Source: Chthoniobacterales bacterium
GTDB taxonomy: Bacteria; Verrucomicrobiota; Verrucomicrobiia; Chthoniobacterales; DASVRZ01
Direction of reading: 5' to 3'
Length of the DNA stretch: 64,000 nucleotides
Assembly (NCBI GenBank): GCA_039930045.1
Contig: JBDSQB010000017.1
Coordinates: 1-64,000, forward strand
Every line of letters starts with the position of its first letter. The first letter of the stretch is position 1. The translations under genes were made by a program, and so were the position numbers. Shown one piece after another: positions 52,341 through 62,175 of this stretch. The notes below the pieces were generated by a model that saw only the letters and a program-made list of their open reading frames with translations, was not told the DNA's origin and ran no database searches.

Positions 52341-54635
52341 ATGAAAGTCATCCCCCAACTTCTCCGGGCCCTCCTCGTCGCCGAGTCCAACGAGGATGCG
52401 ACACCCTTGATTGAGGCTTTAAAGCGCGGCGGTTATGAGCCGGATTGGGAGCGGGTCGAGACCGAGACCGCCCTGCGCAAGGCGCTGGTCTCGAAGGAAT
52501 GGGACGTGGTTTTTTGCGATTACTCCATGCCGGACTTGGACGCGCGGCGGACGTTGCGCATCCTTCGCGAGACGGGCGACACGCTCACGGCGATTGTCGT
52601 TTCGGGCCAGGCGGGCGAGGAAGTCGCGGTCGAGGCGATGCGGCTGGGCGCGAATGATTTCGTTCTCAAAAACAACATCGAACGCATCGTCCCGGCCATT
52701 GAACGCGAACTCGCTGCGTCGATCCTTCGCCGCGAACGCCAGGCCGCCACTATCGCGCTACGCGAAAGCGAGGAGCGCCACCGGGTGCTCTTCGACCGGA
52801 GCCCGCTGCCGATGTGGGTCTATGATCCGAAGACGCTGAATTATCTGGCCGTGAACGAAATGGCCGTGCGCGAATACGGGTACACCCGCGAAGAATATCT
52901 CGCGATGAGCCTGCGGGATTTGCGCCTGCCCGAGGACGTGGCCGAGCTGTTGCAGTCGTTTTCCTCCATGAAAAACGACTCGGATTATCTGCCCCAGGCC
53001 ACGCGCCGCCATCGCAAAAAAGACGGCACCATCATCATCGTGGAAATCGCCGACCAGGCGATCACCTTCAATGGCGTCACCGCCCGCGTCGTGCAGGCGG
53101 CGGACATCACCGAGGCACGCCGGGCCGCCGACCAGATCCGGGAGCAGGCCGCCCTGCTCGACCACGCGCAGGACGCCATCGTCGTGCAGAATCTCGAGGG
53201 CGATATCACGTATTGGAACAAAAGCGCCGAGCGCGTCTTCGGCTGGACAGCGGAGGAGGCTCTGGGCCGCAAAGCCCCGGAATTGCTCTACGAGAATCCA
53301 GTCATTTACCACGAGGCCTTCGACGCCACGCTGCTGGACGGCGACTGGGTTGGCGAAGTACGCAAGCTCACCAAGACCGGCGGTCAGGTGCTCGTCGCAG
53401 CCCGTTGGACTCTCCTGCGCAACGACTCGGGCGAGCCGCAGGCCGTGCTGGTGATCAACACCGACGTCACCGAAAAGAAACAGATGGAGGTCCAGTTCTT
53501 TCGCGCCCAGCGCATGGGCAGCATCGGCACCCTCGCCGGCGGCATCGCGCACGACCTCAATAACGTCCTCGGCCCCATCATCATGGGCGTCGATCTCATG
53601 AAAGTCCGCGCCACCGATCCACAGGACATCAACATTCTCAACCTCATGGAAATGAGCGGCCAGCGCGGAGTGGACCTCGTGCGGCAAGTGCTCTTTTTCG
53701 CCCGCGGCATCGAGGGACGGCGCGGCTCGGTGAGTGCGATCCAACTCGTTCGCGACCTCGAAACCATCGCCTGCGAGACGTTTCCCAAATCCATCACCAT
53801 CGAAGTCGAAGCTCCCGAGGACACGTGGAATATGCCGGGCGACAAAACGCAGTTTCACCAGGTGCTGCTGAATCTCTGCGTGAATGCCCGCGACGCGATG
53901 CCTGCTGGCGGACGCCTGCGCATCAGCGCGCACAATCGCCAGATCGACGAACAATTTGCCGCCACGCAGCTCACCTGCCACCCGGGCTCCTACGTCGCAC
54001 TCGAAGTCAGCGACACCGGCATCGGCATGGCACCCGAGGTCGTCGCGCGGATGTTCGAGCCGTTTTTCACCACCAAGGAACTCGGCCACGGCACCGGGCT
54101 TGGGCTTTCCACGACCGACTCAATCATCAAAAATCACGGCGGCTTCGTCATCGTGCAGAGCGAGCCGGGTAAGGGCACCACGTTTCAAGTCTTTCTGCCT
54201 GCCGAAATAGCCCCCATTGAAATAGGAGACCCGGCCATTCCATTGGATCTCCCCCGTGGCAACGGCGAGCTTATTCTCATCATCGACGACGAGGCATCCA
54301 TCCGCTCCATCACCGGGGAAACGCTGGCCGCCTTCGGCTATCGCACGCTCAGCGCGAGCGACGGCGCGGAAGGTGTGGCCACCTATGCGCAGCACGCGGG
54401 CGAGATCGCCGTCGTGCTGACCGACATGATGATGCCCGTGATGGGTGGCGCGGCGACGGTGCGCGTGTTGCTCCGGCTCGATCCGCAGGTGCAGATCATC
54501 ATCGCCAGCGGGTCGAGTTCGAAAACCATGGAAGCCGAGGTCGCCGAGATGGGGGTGAAGTTTTTCATGCCCAAACCCTACAACGCCGAGACCCTCCTCC
54601 AGACGCTGCACCAGTTGCTGCATCCGAAGGATTGA
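52341..54635 (+). CDS. Hybrid histidine kinase: REC-PAS-PAS-HisKA-HATPase-REC
   Basis: 764 residues, cytoplasmic. N-terminal receiver (1-125) with acceptor Asp in VVFCDYSMPDLD, first PAS (about 143-260) with GYTREEYLAMSLRD, second PAS (about 265-385) with GWTAEEALGRK, then HisKA with GIAHDLNNVLGPI, a HATPase with GTGLGLSTTDSIIKNHGG, quoted in part, and a C-terminal receiver (about 640-760) with VLTDMMMPVMGG. An NtrB-like kinase of unknown signal. No partner adjacent. Confidence 0.93.
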   Translation: MKVIPQLLRALLVAESNEDATPLIEALKRGGYEPDWERVETETALRKALVSKEWDVVFCDYSMPDLDARRTLRILRETGDTLTAIVVSGQAGEEVAVEAMRLGANDFVLKNNIERIVPAIERELAASILRRERQAATIALRESEERHRVLFDRSPLPMWVYDPKTLNYLAVNEMAVREYGYTREEYLAMSLRDLRLPEDVAELLQSFSSMKNDSDYLPQATRRHRKKDGTIIIVEIADQAITFNGVTARVVQAADITEARRAADQIREQAALLDHAQDAIVVQNLEGDITYWNKSAERVFGWTAEEALGRKAPELLYENPVIYHEAFDATLLDGDWVGEVRKLTKTGGQVLVAARWTLLRNDSGEPQAVLVINTDVTEKKQMEVQFFRAQRMGSIGTLAGGIAHDLNNVLGPIIMGVDLMKVRATDPQDINILNLMEMSGQRGVDLVRQVLFFARGIEGRRGSVSAIQLVRDLETIACETFPKSITIEVEAPEDTWNMPGDKTQFHQVLLNLCVNARDAMPAGGRLRISAHNRQIDEQFAATQLTCHPGSYVALEVSDTGIGMAPEVVARMFEPFFTTKELGHGTGLGLSTTDSIIKNHGGFVIVQSEPGKGTTFQVFLPAEIAPIEIGDPAIPLDLPRGNGELILIIDDEASIRSITGETLAAFGYRTLSASDGAEGVATYAQHAGEIAVVLTDMMMPVMGGAATVRVLLRLDPQVQIIIASGSSSKTMEAEVAEMGVKFFMPKPYNAETLLQTLHQLLHPKD

Positions 54636-54685
54636 GAGTCGAAGCCGGGCGACTGCTTTCCAGGGAGTGGCAGTCGAGTTAGGTT

Positions 54686-56131
54686 CTAATCTTTCTCATC
54701 CCACCCGGAGTCGGGCATGTCGTCGGGGCTGGGGAGTGTGGCGATGGTTTTGCCGTCCTGATCGTAGGCGACGATGCAACCGCCCGCCTCGGTGGCTCCG
54801 GCGATGAGGCCGTTGGTGCCGCCCCATTTCAGGTTGAGACCGCCGCCGTCGAGCTTGCTTTGCAAAGTGGCGCGCTCGATGCCGAGTTCGCTTAAAACCG
54901 TCAGGCGTCCGCCTTCCTCGCCGGTGCCGAGGCCGAGTTGCGTGGTACCGTCGCTGCCTGCGAAGAGGCCGACGCCGCCGTTGGGTCCAGCGTAGAGATT
55001 GATCGCGGGGGTGTTGTCGGGGTTGGTGAGGAGGAAGCCGATGTGGTTTTTGTCGGCGGTGGGTCCGATGACGGCCTGGATGTGCTCCTGGTGCGAGAGG
55101 AAAAAGGAGCCGCCCTCGGCGCTGACTTGCAACGCTGCCCGGTGTTCCCCTCCGCTGGCGACGAAGCCGGCGCCGTTTGCGGTGGCGGTGACAACGGCTT
55201 TTCCGCTGCCGCTGCCGTGGGTGAGTTCGATGTGACCCGACTCGTTTTTGATATGGAGCTGGGCCATGGCCCCGGTTTTTGTGGAGGTGATTTCCACGAG
55301 GCCGCCATTTGCGTCGCTGCCGAGTTCGAGGACGACCTTTCTCTCGCCGGTGCCGAAGCGCATGTTGCCGCTGCCGTCGGGCAGGGCCATCATGCTGATG
55401 CCGTTGCCACCGCGATCTCCGGCGTCCTCGCCCATGAAAACCATGCTGCCGCTCTTCGAGGCCATGAGAGTGATGCCAGCGTCCTTGCTGCCCGGCGGAT
55501 AAAGCAGCAAGCCGTTGCCGGAGGGCGACGGTATGAGGATAATGGCGCGGTCGCCCTCTGCGCTGGTGACGCCAATGGTGCCGGCGTTTTCGTTGGTGGT
55601 GCTCATGCGGGCGATCATGTGCATCTCGGCGTTGAGGATGCCGACCTCGCCTTTTTCGTTGCCGGAATGCATGACGACACGCGGTGAGCCGTCCGGTGCG
55701 CAGACGCTCACGACTCCTGCGTCGGCGATGCCCTTGATGCCGGCCCGTGGAATGCCGCCGGGCGAATGCACGAGGAGGTTGCCGTGCCCATCGGGATCGG
55801 TCTGCATGTGGACGGTGGCGTGCCCGTCGTTGCCGTAAAGGGTGATTTCGCCAAAGTTTTCCGCGGCGCGGAGGACTAGCCGGCGTTTCTCGTCGTCGCC
55901 GCGAAAAACGAGATAGGGTCCGCTGTCAGCGACTCCAAAGTAAGCGAGGGTGCGGCGTTCCTGGTCGAGAATGTTCAGGCTGTGCGTGTGGAGATCGTTG
56001 CAGGTGATGGCGCGGCGGGTGATTTTTCCCTCGTCGTCCTTGGTGATGTGGAGGATGCCGTTGAGCAGCGTGCGCAACTCGGCAACTTCGGCTTTCAGTT
56101 TCTCAAACTCAGCGGGATCGACGGTGTTCAT
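54686..56131 (-). CDS. Repetitive beta-structured protein, function unknown
   Basis: 481 residues. An N-terminal coiled-coil (about 6-30) precedes a long Gly/Ala-rich region of short strands, such as VVEITSTKTGA and HIELTHGSGSG, suggestive of a beta-helix or fibre. No signal peptide. It resembles trimeric fibre or tail-like proteins in layout but has no recognised family. Isolated on the minus strand next to the kinase. Confidence 0.65.
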   Translation of the reverse strand: MNTVDPAEFEKLKAEVAELRTLLNGILHITKDDEGKITRRAITCNDLHTHSLNILDQERRTLAYFGVADSGPYLVFRGDDEKRRLVLRAAENFGEITLYGNDGHATVHMQTDPDGHGNLLVHSPGGIPRAGIKGIADAGVVSVCAPDGSPRVVMHSGNEKGEVGILNAEMHMIARMSTTNENAGTIGVTSAEGDRAIILIPSPSGNGLLLYPPGSKDAGITLMASKSGSMVFMGEDAGDRGGNGISMMALPDGSGNMRFGTGERKVVLELGSDANGGLVEITSTKTGAMAQLHIKNESGHIELTHGSGSGKAVVTATANGAGFVASGGEHRAALQVSAEGGSFFLSHQEHIQAVIGPTADKNHIGFLLTNPDNTPAINLYAGPNGGVGLFAGSDGTTQLGLGTGEEGGRLTVLSELGIERATLQSKLDGGGLNLKWGGTNGLIAGATEAGGCIVAYDQDGKTIATLPSPDDMPDSGWDEKD

Positions 56132-56237
56132 GAGAATGCCAGATGTAGGCTGCGCGCGGAGTTTGGTCGAAGAGATTCGGGGGTATTTTCAACTTTCATC
56201 GAACATAACGAGTCAGATCGCACTCTAACTCCTCGCT

Positions 56238-56933
56238 ATGTTTTACGGACTCTTTCTCTTTGCTGGAACCATGCTGCTGTCGCTCTGGGCGATGTGGCGG
56301 GTGAAAAGCGTTTACAATCGCTACAGCCAGATGCGCTGCGCCTCGGGCGTGACGGGGGCGCAAGTCGCGCAAGCCATTCTTACGAAATCCGGGATCAGCG
56401 ATGTGGAAATCGTGCCACTGAATGAGCAGATGGGCGACCATTACGATCCAACTCAAAAACGGCTCGTGCTCTCCGAGGCGAACTATTACGGACAGTCGCC
56501 TGCGGCTCTCGGCGTGGCGGCGCACGAGTGCGGCCACGCGATTCAACATCAGCAGGCCTACGCGCCGCTGCATCTGCGGATGGCGGCGGTGACGGCGACG
56601 AATTTTGCGAGTCAGATTGTCATGATCCTGCCACTGATCGGCTTGATGACCGGAATGTTTCGCGGGCAGACGATGATCCTCATTATGGCCATTGCCTGGG
56701 GCGTGATCATGGTCTTCAACCTCATCACGCTGCCAGTCGAGTTTGATGCGTCTCGCCGCGCAAAAATCCTGCTGGGCGACATGGGTTACATCGGCACGGC
56801 GGACGAAATGCTGGGCGTCAAACGCGTTCTCAACGCCGCAGGCTGGACCTACGTGGCGGCGTTCATAACGTCGCTCGCCTACTTCCTCTGGTATCTGCTG
56901 CCGATGCTGACTGGCGGACGGCGCAACAACTAA
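56238..56933 (+). CDS. Zinc metallopeptidase, YugP-like
   Basis: 231 residues. An N-terminal hydrophobic helix, then the zinc motif AAHECGHAIQH (HExxH variant, H-E-C-G-H) near residues 94-104, a third ligand candidate Glu in LPVEFDASRRA, and two more membrane helices. Belongs to the DUF/YugP membrane peptidase family of unknown substrate. Confidence 0.9.
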   Translation: MFYGLFLFAGTMLLSLWAMWRVKSVYNRYSQMRCASGVTGAQVAQAILTKSGISDVEIVPLNEQMGDHYDPTQKRLVLSEANYYGQSPAALGVAAHECGHAIQHQQAYAPLHLRMAAVTATNFASQIVMILPLIGLMTGMFRGQTMILIMAIAWGVIMVFNLITLPVEFDASRRAKILLGDMGYIGTADEMLGVKRVLNAAGWTYVAAFITSLAYFLWYLLPMLTGGRRNN

Positions 56934-56974
56934 CAGCCGACTAACATTTCGATCTAACTCGACTCACGGCCGAG

Positions 56975-57991
56975 TTAGACTTCCACGGTGTCGCCAAACT
57001 CGATGCCCAAGTTTTTGGCCAGCCGGGTGAGCGTGGGGGAGATCGGGCGCTTTCTCGAAAGCACCTTCTCAAGATCGACCAATGTTACTTTTCCATCGCG
57101 CAACGACGTCATCGTGCCGGTCTCGCTTTGCAGCAAACCCATCACCGCCAGCTCGCCCATGCGCGTGGCCAGCATTCGATCGTAATGACTCGGGCTTCCC
57201 CCGCGCTGGACGTGACCCAGCACCGTGCGGCGCACTTCCTGTTGCAGCATGTTTTCACCGCCGACTTCCTTCATTTTATTGATGAGTTCCTCGGCAGAGC
57301 AAACGCCCTCGGCGAGAATGATGAGACTGCTTTTTTGCCTTTTGGCGTAGCGCTTCGCCAGCATCTCCAGAATGCGCGGCATATTATAGCGATACTCGGG
57401 AATAACGGCCACCTCGGCCCCGCATGAAATGGCGGTGGTGAGCGCCAGATAACCGCTCCCCCGGCCCATGACCTCGACGAGAAAGCAGCGGCTGTGCGAG
57501 CGGGCGGTGTCTTTGATCTTGTCGATCATCTCGACAATCGTGTTGCAGGCTGTATCCACGCCGACGCCCATTTGAGTTCCATAGATATCGTTGTCGATCG
57601 TGCCGGGAATGCCGACGATGGGAAATCCGAGTTGCGTGAGCTTGAGCGCGCCAGTCAATGATCCATCACCGCCGATAACGACCAATCCCTCGACGTTTTG
57701 CGCGCGCAATTTCCGCACCGCCTCCGCCTGCCCCTCGGGCGTCATCATGCGCTGGCAGCGGCTGGTATGCAGGACGGTGCCGCCACGCTCAAGGAGTCCG
57801 CTCAAAGTCTCACTGGTTAGATCCACAATTTCGTCGTCGAAAATACCGTCATAGCCATTCTGATAACCCAGGGCGCGGTAGCCCTGGCGGATCGCGATGT
57901 GGGCAACGGCGCGCACGGCTGGGTTCATGCCGGGCGAATCGCCGCCGGATGTTAGGACGGCGATGGAGCGGGCGTGTTGGGATAGATTCAT
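56975..57991 (-). CDS. pfkA: ATP-dependent 6-phosphofructokinase
   Basis: Glycolytic enzyme, 338 residues. VLTSGGDSPGMN at the N-terminus, VVIGGDGSLTGA and GIPGTIDND are the family signatures; the Gly in GGDGS and Gly-Thr (not Lys) in PGTIDND indicate ATP rather than pyrophosphate. GRGSGYLAL and HVQRGGSPS complete the fructose-6-phosphate site. The last 40 residues contain a short C-terminal extension. Confidence 0.95.
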   Translation of the reverse strand: MNLSQHARSIAVLTSGGDSPGMNPAVRAVAHIAIRQGYRALGYQNGYDGIFDDEIVDLTSETLSGLLERGGTVLHTSRCQRMMTPEGQAEAVRKLRAQNVEGLVVIGGDGSLTGALKLTQLGFPIVGIPGTIDNDIYGTQMGVGVDTACNTIVEMIDKIKDTARSHSRCFLVEVMGRGSGYLALTTAISCGAEVAVIPEYRYNMPRILEMLAKRYAKRQKSSLIILAEGVCSAEELINKMKEVGGENMLQQEVRRTVLGHVQRGGSPSHYDRMLATRMGELAVMGLLQSETGTMTSLRDGKVTLVDLEKVLSRKRPISPTLTRLAKNLGIEFGDTVEV

Positions 57992-58337
57992 GGCAGAAAT
58001 AAAAGCGGCGAAATGAGAGAGATTTGTTTGAACAGTGGCTTGGTTAGGTGGTCAAAGAATACAGGTTAAGGCGATTCGGGTCGTAGCACGTTTATTTTAG
58101 TGTTTCCTTGGTTTCATCGTGCGCGGCCCGAATCAATTTTCGAAGCGGATGTTGGAGGAACTCGGGAGAGTGTCAAGACTGGTGATGCGTGCTTCTCGCA
58201 TCCATTTTCCCGTGGTGCTGGATTTGGTTCAGACTGCTGGTTACTGGTCGCGCGTTCTGGCGATTATTGGGCAACGGCGGATTTCCTTGCCCCGGCAGCA
58301 CGGATGGCACGCGCGCTGCTATTCCTAGAGTACCAAG
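57992..58337. other. Gap without a supported gene
   Basis: 346 bp between pfkA and the 79-residue gene. Frames of 70-90 codons exist on both strands but lack recognisable motifs or ribosome sites. Promoters for pfkA (minus) are expected in the right-hand part of 58000-58090, but no clear box pair is visible. Confidence 0.5.
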
Positions 58338-58577
58338 ATGAAAGTCTCTTGGATCGAAAATCAAAAAGATAGCGAACTCATTCGTGCCTGGGTCGAACTC
58401 GTCGATCCGGTCTGCAAAAACGAAGGCGAAACCTGGCAATACATGGCCTCCGAACACCACGGCCACTGGCAGCATGTTTTCCGGCATCGCTGCCATCCGG
58501 CCACGGGCGAAGTTATGTTTGTCCGCGTGCCTGCCGACGCGAAATGGCAGCCCGGCTGGTGCCAGGAAGTCGAGTGA
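58338..58577 (+). CDS. Small hypothetical protein
   Basis: 79 residues, soluble, rich in Trp, His and Glu (e.g. ASEHHGHWQHVFRHRC). No family recognised. It could be a small orphan gene; the start ATG at 58338 lacks a strong ribosome site (CCAAG). Confidence 0.5.
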   Translation: MKVSWIENQKDSELIRAWVELVDPVCKNEGETWQYMASEHHGHWQHVFRHRCHPATGEVMFVRVPADAKWQPGWCQEVE

Positions 58578-58590
58578 GTTTGAGCGTAAT

Positions 58591-59643
58591 CTAACTGTCT
58601 GTCCTGCCCGGCTCGCGCAGAATCAGGAGCGACGTCGCCGTGTCCAGGGCGCGTTGCAAAGTCCGGTCGAGCAAAGGCGTGGGATCGGACGGTTGCCGGC
58701 CCGCTTTCTCCGCCTTGCGAGCCTGATAGTTATCCAACTCCGGGTTTCTCCCCGCGACAAGCGAAGCCTCGTTCATGTGCGGGCGCTCGATCTCAAAAAT
58801 GAACGACGCGATACCCTCTTTTTCGCTCCGAGTGAGAATCTCGCGTTCCTCATTCAGATCAGCACTAACCGCAAGATCGGGCGCAACGCCATTTTGCAAA
58901 AAATCCCCCGGCAGCCCCGGCAGCACAATCCGGCCCACGGCGATTTCCAGATTCACCCGGTCATTTACGAGCAAGGAGGTAAACTCCAGCGCCTCACCCT
59001 TCGTTTTTTTCCCCACGATCAAGGCGTGCGCCTGCTGCCGCAACGCCGCGGCCACGACCTCCGCAGGACCGTTGGTATCCTCATTCACGAGAACGACGAG
59101 GATGCCGTTAAAGAGCGCCTCGCCTTGGCCAGCGAAGTTTTTTCCGGTGTTCGATCCGCTGCCGACGAGGCTGAAAAGACTCTTCCCGCCGCCGGTGAAC
59201 AGCCCAATCGCCTGGGCCGCCTGCTCATAGCCAGCGCTGCCGCGGGTCGCCCGCAGATCGAGGATCGTCGCCGGTGTCTTCGGCGCTTTTCGCAGCGAAT
59301 CTGCCAGTTGCGAGATGTTGTCTTCGGACAAATCGCCGAGCCGCGCATACAAGATCGAGCGCGGCAGGATTTCCTCCTTGAAGTTGACTCCGATGGCAAT
59401 CTCACCAGACCCCTCGCGGGCGGTGAGACGGGCATTTCTGCCGAGCTTTTGCAGCACGCCTTGCAGTCGCGCGCGCTCGAGTTCCGCAGGGTCGATGCCG
59501 CCGGATTTGGAGATCAGGGAATTCAGTTTTTCCCAAGTGGATTTCACCTCGGCTGGCGTGAGTTGGTCGATCACGGGCCGGATATCCTCCGCAGCCAGCC
59601 AGCCGGTGAGACCCAGAAAAAGGAGCGAAAAAAGGAGTTTCAT
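58591..59643 (-). CDS. S41 peptidase-like protein, active site replaced
   Basis: 350 residues with signal peptide (about 1-18). The C-terminal processing peptidase fold is visible: ILDLRATRGSAG matches LDLRxNxGG, and LVNEDTNGPAEVVAAAL matches the region around the catalytic Ser (TASASE). At the Ser position there is G192, and at the catalytic Lys (GKG) the sequence reads GEA (E217). So it looks like a pseudoprotease, perhaps scaffold or inhibitor. Secreted; function unknown. Upstream of purD's 3' end on the same strand (28 bp gap). Confidence 0.8.
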   Translation of the reverse strand: MKLLFSLLFLGLTGWLAAEDIRPVIDQLTPAEVKSTWEKLNSLISKSGGIDPAELERARLQGVLQKLGRNARLTAREGSGEIAIGVNFKEEILPRSILYARLGDLSEDNISQLADSLRKAPKTPATILDLRATRGSAGYEQAAQAIGLFTGGGKSLFSLVGSGSNTGKNFAGQGEALFNGILVVLVNEDTNGPAEVVAAALRQQAHALIVGKKTKGEALEFTSLLVNDRVNLEIAVGRIVLPGLPGDFLQNGVAPDLAVSADLNEEREILTRSEKEGIASFIFEIERPHMNEASLVAGRNPELDNYQARKAEKAGRQPSDPTPLLDRTLQRALDTATSLLILREPGRTDS

Positions 59644-59671
59644 GGCAATGCAACCCGGTTGCAGGGGCAGT

Positions 59672-60925
59672 TTAGATCGACTTCAACCCGATGTCTTGAC
59701 GGTAAAATTGTCCGTCGAAATGGATTTTCGCCACCGCCTGATACGCCTTTTCGCGGGCTGATTTTACATCCGCCGCAAGCGCCGTAACTCCCAGAACGCG
59801 TCCGCCGGAGGTGACCACCGTCTCGCCCGCACGCTGGGTTCCCGCGTGAAAAACGAGCGCGCCACTGGCCTCCGCATCGGCGATCCCACTGATCGGCAAT
59901 CCTTTTGGATAATTTCCCGGATAGCCGCCCGAGGCCATCACCACGCAAACGGCGGCGCGGGAATCCCAGTCGAGTTCCATTTCATTCAGGCGACCGTCGA
60001 TGGTGGCTTCCAGCAGATCGACGAGATCGGACTGCAAGCGCGGCAGCAAGACCTGCGTCTCCGGGTCGCCGAAACGACAGTTAAACTCCAGCACTTTCGG
60101 TCCGTCTGCCGTGATCATCAGCCCCGGAAAAAGCATTCCTTTAAACTCGATTCCGTCGGCCTGAATGCCCGCGATGAAGCGATCCATCACCTCGCGCCGC
60201 ACGCGTTCCTGCATCGCCGCGTCCAGGATCGGCACCGGACTGCACGTTCCCATGCCGCCGGTATTCGGGCCAGCGTCGCCATCGAAGGCGCGCTTGTGAT
60301 CCTGCGCCCCCGGAAACAAGAGATACGATTTTCCATCCACCAGCGCGTGAATCGAGCATTCCTCGCCCGTTAGAAATTCCTCGATCACCACCGAAGCGCC
60401 GGATTCGCCAAACTCCCGCAGCTCCATCATTCGATGAATCGCGTCCTCTGTTTCCGCCGCTGTCTGCGCAATAATGACACCCTTGCCGAGCGCCAGACCG
60501 TCGGCCTTGATCACGACTGGAAGGCCCAGTTGCGAGGCAAATGACCGCGCCGCCGCCGGATCGGTGAATTGACCGGACCGCGCCGTCGGGATGCCATGAC
60601 GCTCCATAAATTCTTTGGCAAAAATTTTCGAAGATTCCAGACGCGCAGCGGCCTGCCGCGGCCCGAATACTCTTAACCCCGCCTCTATAAAAAGGTCCAC
60701 GATGCCCCCAGCCAATGCATCATCTGGTCCGACTACCGTCAAATCCACCCCCTCAGAAACCGCGTAATCCCGCAACTTTATCAAATCTGATACACTTATA
60801 TGCGAATTATTTGCCGTCCCACCATTTCCTGGCAGACAAATCACCTCAGTTACACGTGGTGATTGTTTTATTTTCCATGCGAGCGCGTGCTCACGTCCGC
60901 CTCCTCCTACGATTAGTATTTTCAC
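59672..60925 (-). CDS. purD: Phosphoribosylamine-glycine ligase
   Basis: Second step of purine synthesis (GAR synthetase). 417 residues from the GTG at 60925; an ATG at 60961 is also open. ILIVGGGGREHALAW at the start, GVIIAQTAAETEDA, RFGDPETQVLLPRL and GNTGGMG-like NTGGMGTCS are family motifs of the ATP-grasp enzyme. Confidence 0.96.
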   Translation of the reverse strand: MKILIVGGGGREHALAWKIKQSPRVTEVICLPGNGGTANNSHISVSDLIKLRDYAVSEGVDLTVVGPDDALAGGIVDLFIEAGLRVFGPRQAAARLESSKIFAKEFMERHGIPTARSGQFTDPAAARSFASQLGLPVVIKADGLALGKGVIIAQTAAETEDAIHRMMELREFGESGASVVIEEFLTGEECSIHALVDGKSYLLFPGAQDHKRAFDGDAGPNTGGMGTCSPVPILDAAMQERVRREVMDRFIAGIQADGIEFKGMLFPGLMITADGPKVLEFNCRFGDPETQVLLPRLQSDLVDLLEATIDGRLNEMELDWDSRAAVCVVMASGGYPGNYPKGLPISGIADAEASGALVFHAGTQRAGETVVTSGGRVLGVTALAADVKSAREKAYQAVAKIHFDGQFYRQDIGLKSI

Positions 60926-61051
60926 TCGGCAAAACCGTATTTGCGGCATCCGAAAAGCCAAGCCCGAAGCGAGTTTCTTTCAAAAGAAAACAGCCCGCCG
61001 CCCTCTCCTGTGCCACATTGGGCACCCCCTCTGCTAAAGAAAGAAGTGACT

Positions 61052-61399
61052 ATGGACCTCTATGAAGCAAAATCCGACCGCGGCCTCGAAAGGCGTGTGG
61101 ATGAAGGGGATTTGAGGAATCTGTATCGCGCCGGGTATCTGCACCTCGACTCGCAGGTCCGCCGCTCCGGTTCACCCAACTGGTTCCGGGTCGATGAGAT
61201 GTTTCCTAATTTTTCGCGCATTCCCTCGGGGAAAAAATACAGCGCCAATTTCAAGGCCAAGGCTCCAGGGACGAACATGCGCAAGGCCGTCGGCATCATC
61301 CTGCTCATCCTCATCGTCGCCGTTTTGCTGGCGCGCTTTTCCCAGAAAATCTCCACGCAGCAGATGTACTCCGCCCCGCTTCAGGATTCGTCGCGCTGA
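61052..61399 (+). CDS. GYF_2-like tail-anchored small protein
   Basis: 115 residues from the ATG at 61052. Residues about 17-50 (NLYRAGYLHLDSQVRRSG, NWFRVDEMFP) resemble a GYF_2 peptide-binding module; one C-terminal membrane helix (about 77-94) suggests a tail anchor. Overlaps the 3' end of thiD by 19 bp. Confidence 0.7.
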   Translation: MDLYEAKSDRGLERRVDEGDLRNLYRAGYLHLDSQVRRSGSPNWFRVDEMFPNFSRIPSGKKYSANFKAKAPGTNMRKAVGIILLILIVAVLLARFSQKISTQQMYSAPLQDSSR

Positions 61400-62175
61400 G
61401 GAAAGTGATTCAGCGCCATCAGAGTCGAGTTCCAGCGAAATGACTGGCGGATCGCGCTGGTGATGTAGCTTTTGGCGACTTCCACCGCCTGCGGAAGTTC
61501 TTGGCCCAAGGCGAGTTGCGCGGTAATGGCCGCCGAATACGTGCAGCCCGTTCCGTGGGTCGTCACACCCTCGACAAACGGCGCCTCGTAGCGCCAGACC
61601 TCGTTTCCGCTGATCAGCAAATCGACCGCTGAGCCGCCGGGCAGATGGCCGCCTTTCATCAGGATCGCGGTGCCAAACTCGGCGCTGAGCGCTTTTCCCG
61701 CGAGTTCCATTTGATTCACGCTGGTGATTTTTCCCTGACCCCAGAGAACGGTGGCTTCGTCCAGATTCGGGGTGATCAGCGTCGCCCTCGGCAGCAGTTT
61801 TGTGCGATACGCCTCGACCGCCGACGCCTGCAACAACGTGTCGCCCGAAGTCGCGACCATCACCGGATCGACCACGAGTGGAATGGAACTCGACTGCAAC
61901 GCGGCGACGACGGCCTCGATGATTTCCGTCGAAAAGAGCATCCCGGTTTTCAGCGCGGTGACCGGGAAATGTTCCAAGCTGAGGGCGATTTGCTCGGCGA
62001 CGATCCGAGTTTCAATCGATTGGATCGCCGTCACGCGACCCGGCACTTCGGCGACCACGCAGGTCACGGCGGTGAGCCCGTAAACGCCGAAATGGGAAAA
62101 CGTCTTCAAGTCCGCCTGAATGCCCGCCCCGGCGGAATTATCCGAGCCGGCAATAGTCAGCGCGACCGGCGTCAT
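61381..62175 (-). CDS. thiD: Hydroxymethylpyrimidine/phosphomethylpyrimidine kinase
   Basis: Thiamine synthesis enzyme of the ribokinase family, 264 residues. TIAGSDNSAGAGIQADLKTF at the N-terminus (part quoted) and THGTGCTYSAAITA near residue 213 form the substrate and ATP sites; VVDPVMVATSG is also typical. ATGA overlap with the upstream cyclo-ligase gene. Confidence 0.95.
   Translation of the reverse strand: MTPVALTIAGSDNSAGAGIQADLKTFSHFGVYGLTAVTCVVAEVPGRVTAIQSIETRIVAEQIALSLEHFPVTALKTGMLFSTEIIEAVVAALQSSSIPLVVDPVMVATSGDTLLQASAVEAYRTKLLPRATLITPNLDEATVLWGQGKITSVNQMELAGKALSAEFGTAILMKGGHLPGGSAVDLLISGNEVWRYEAPFVEGVTTHGTGCTYSAAITAQLALGQELPQAVEVAKSYITSAIRQSFRWNSTLMALNHFPQRDES

Noticed and set aside
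57992-58337. Small genes of 70-90 codons before the 79-residue gene
   Set aside because: Competing frames on both strands with no motif, start context or family resemblance.
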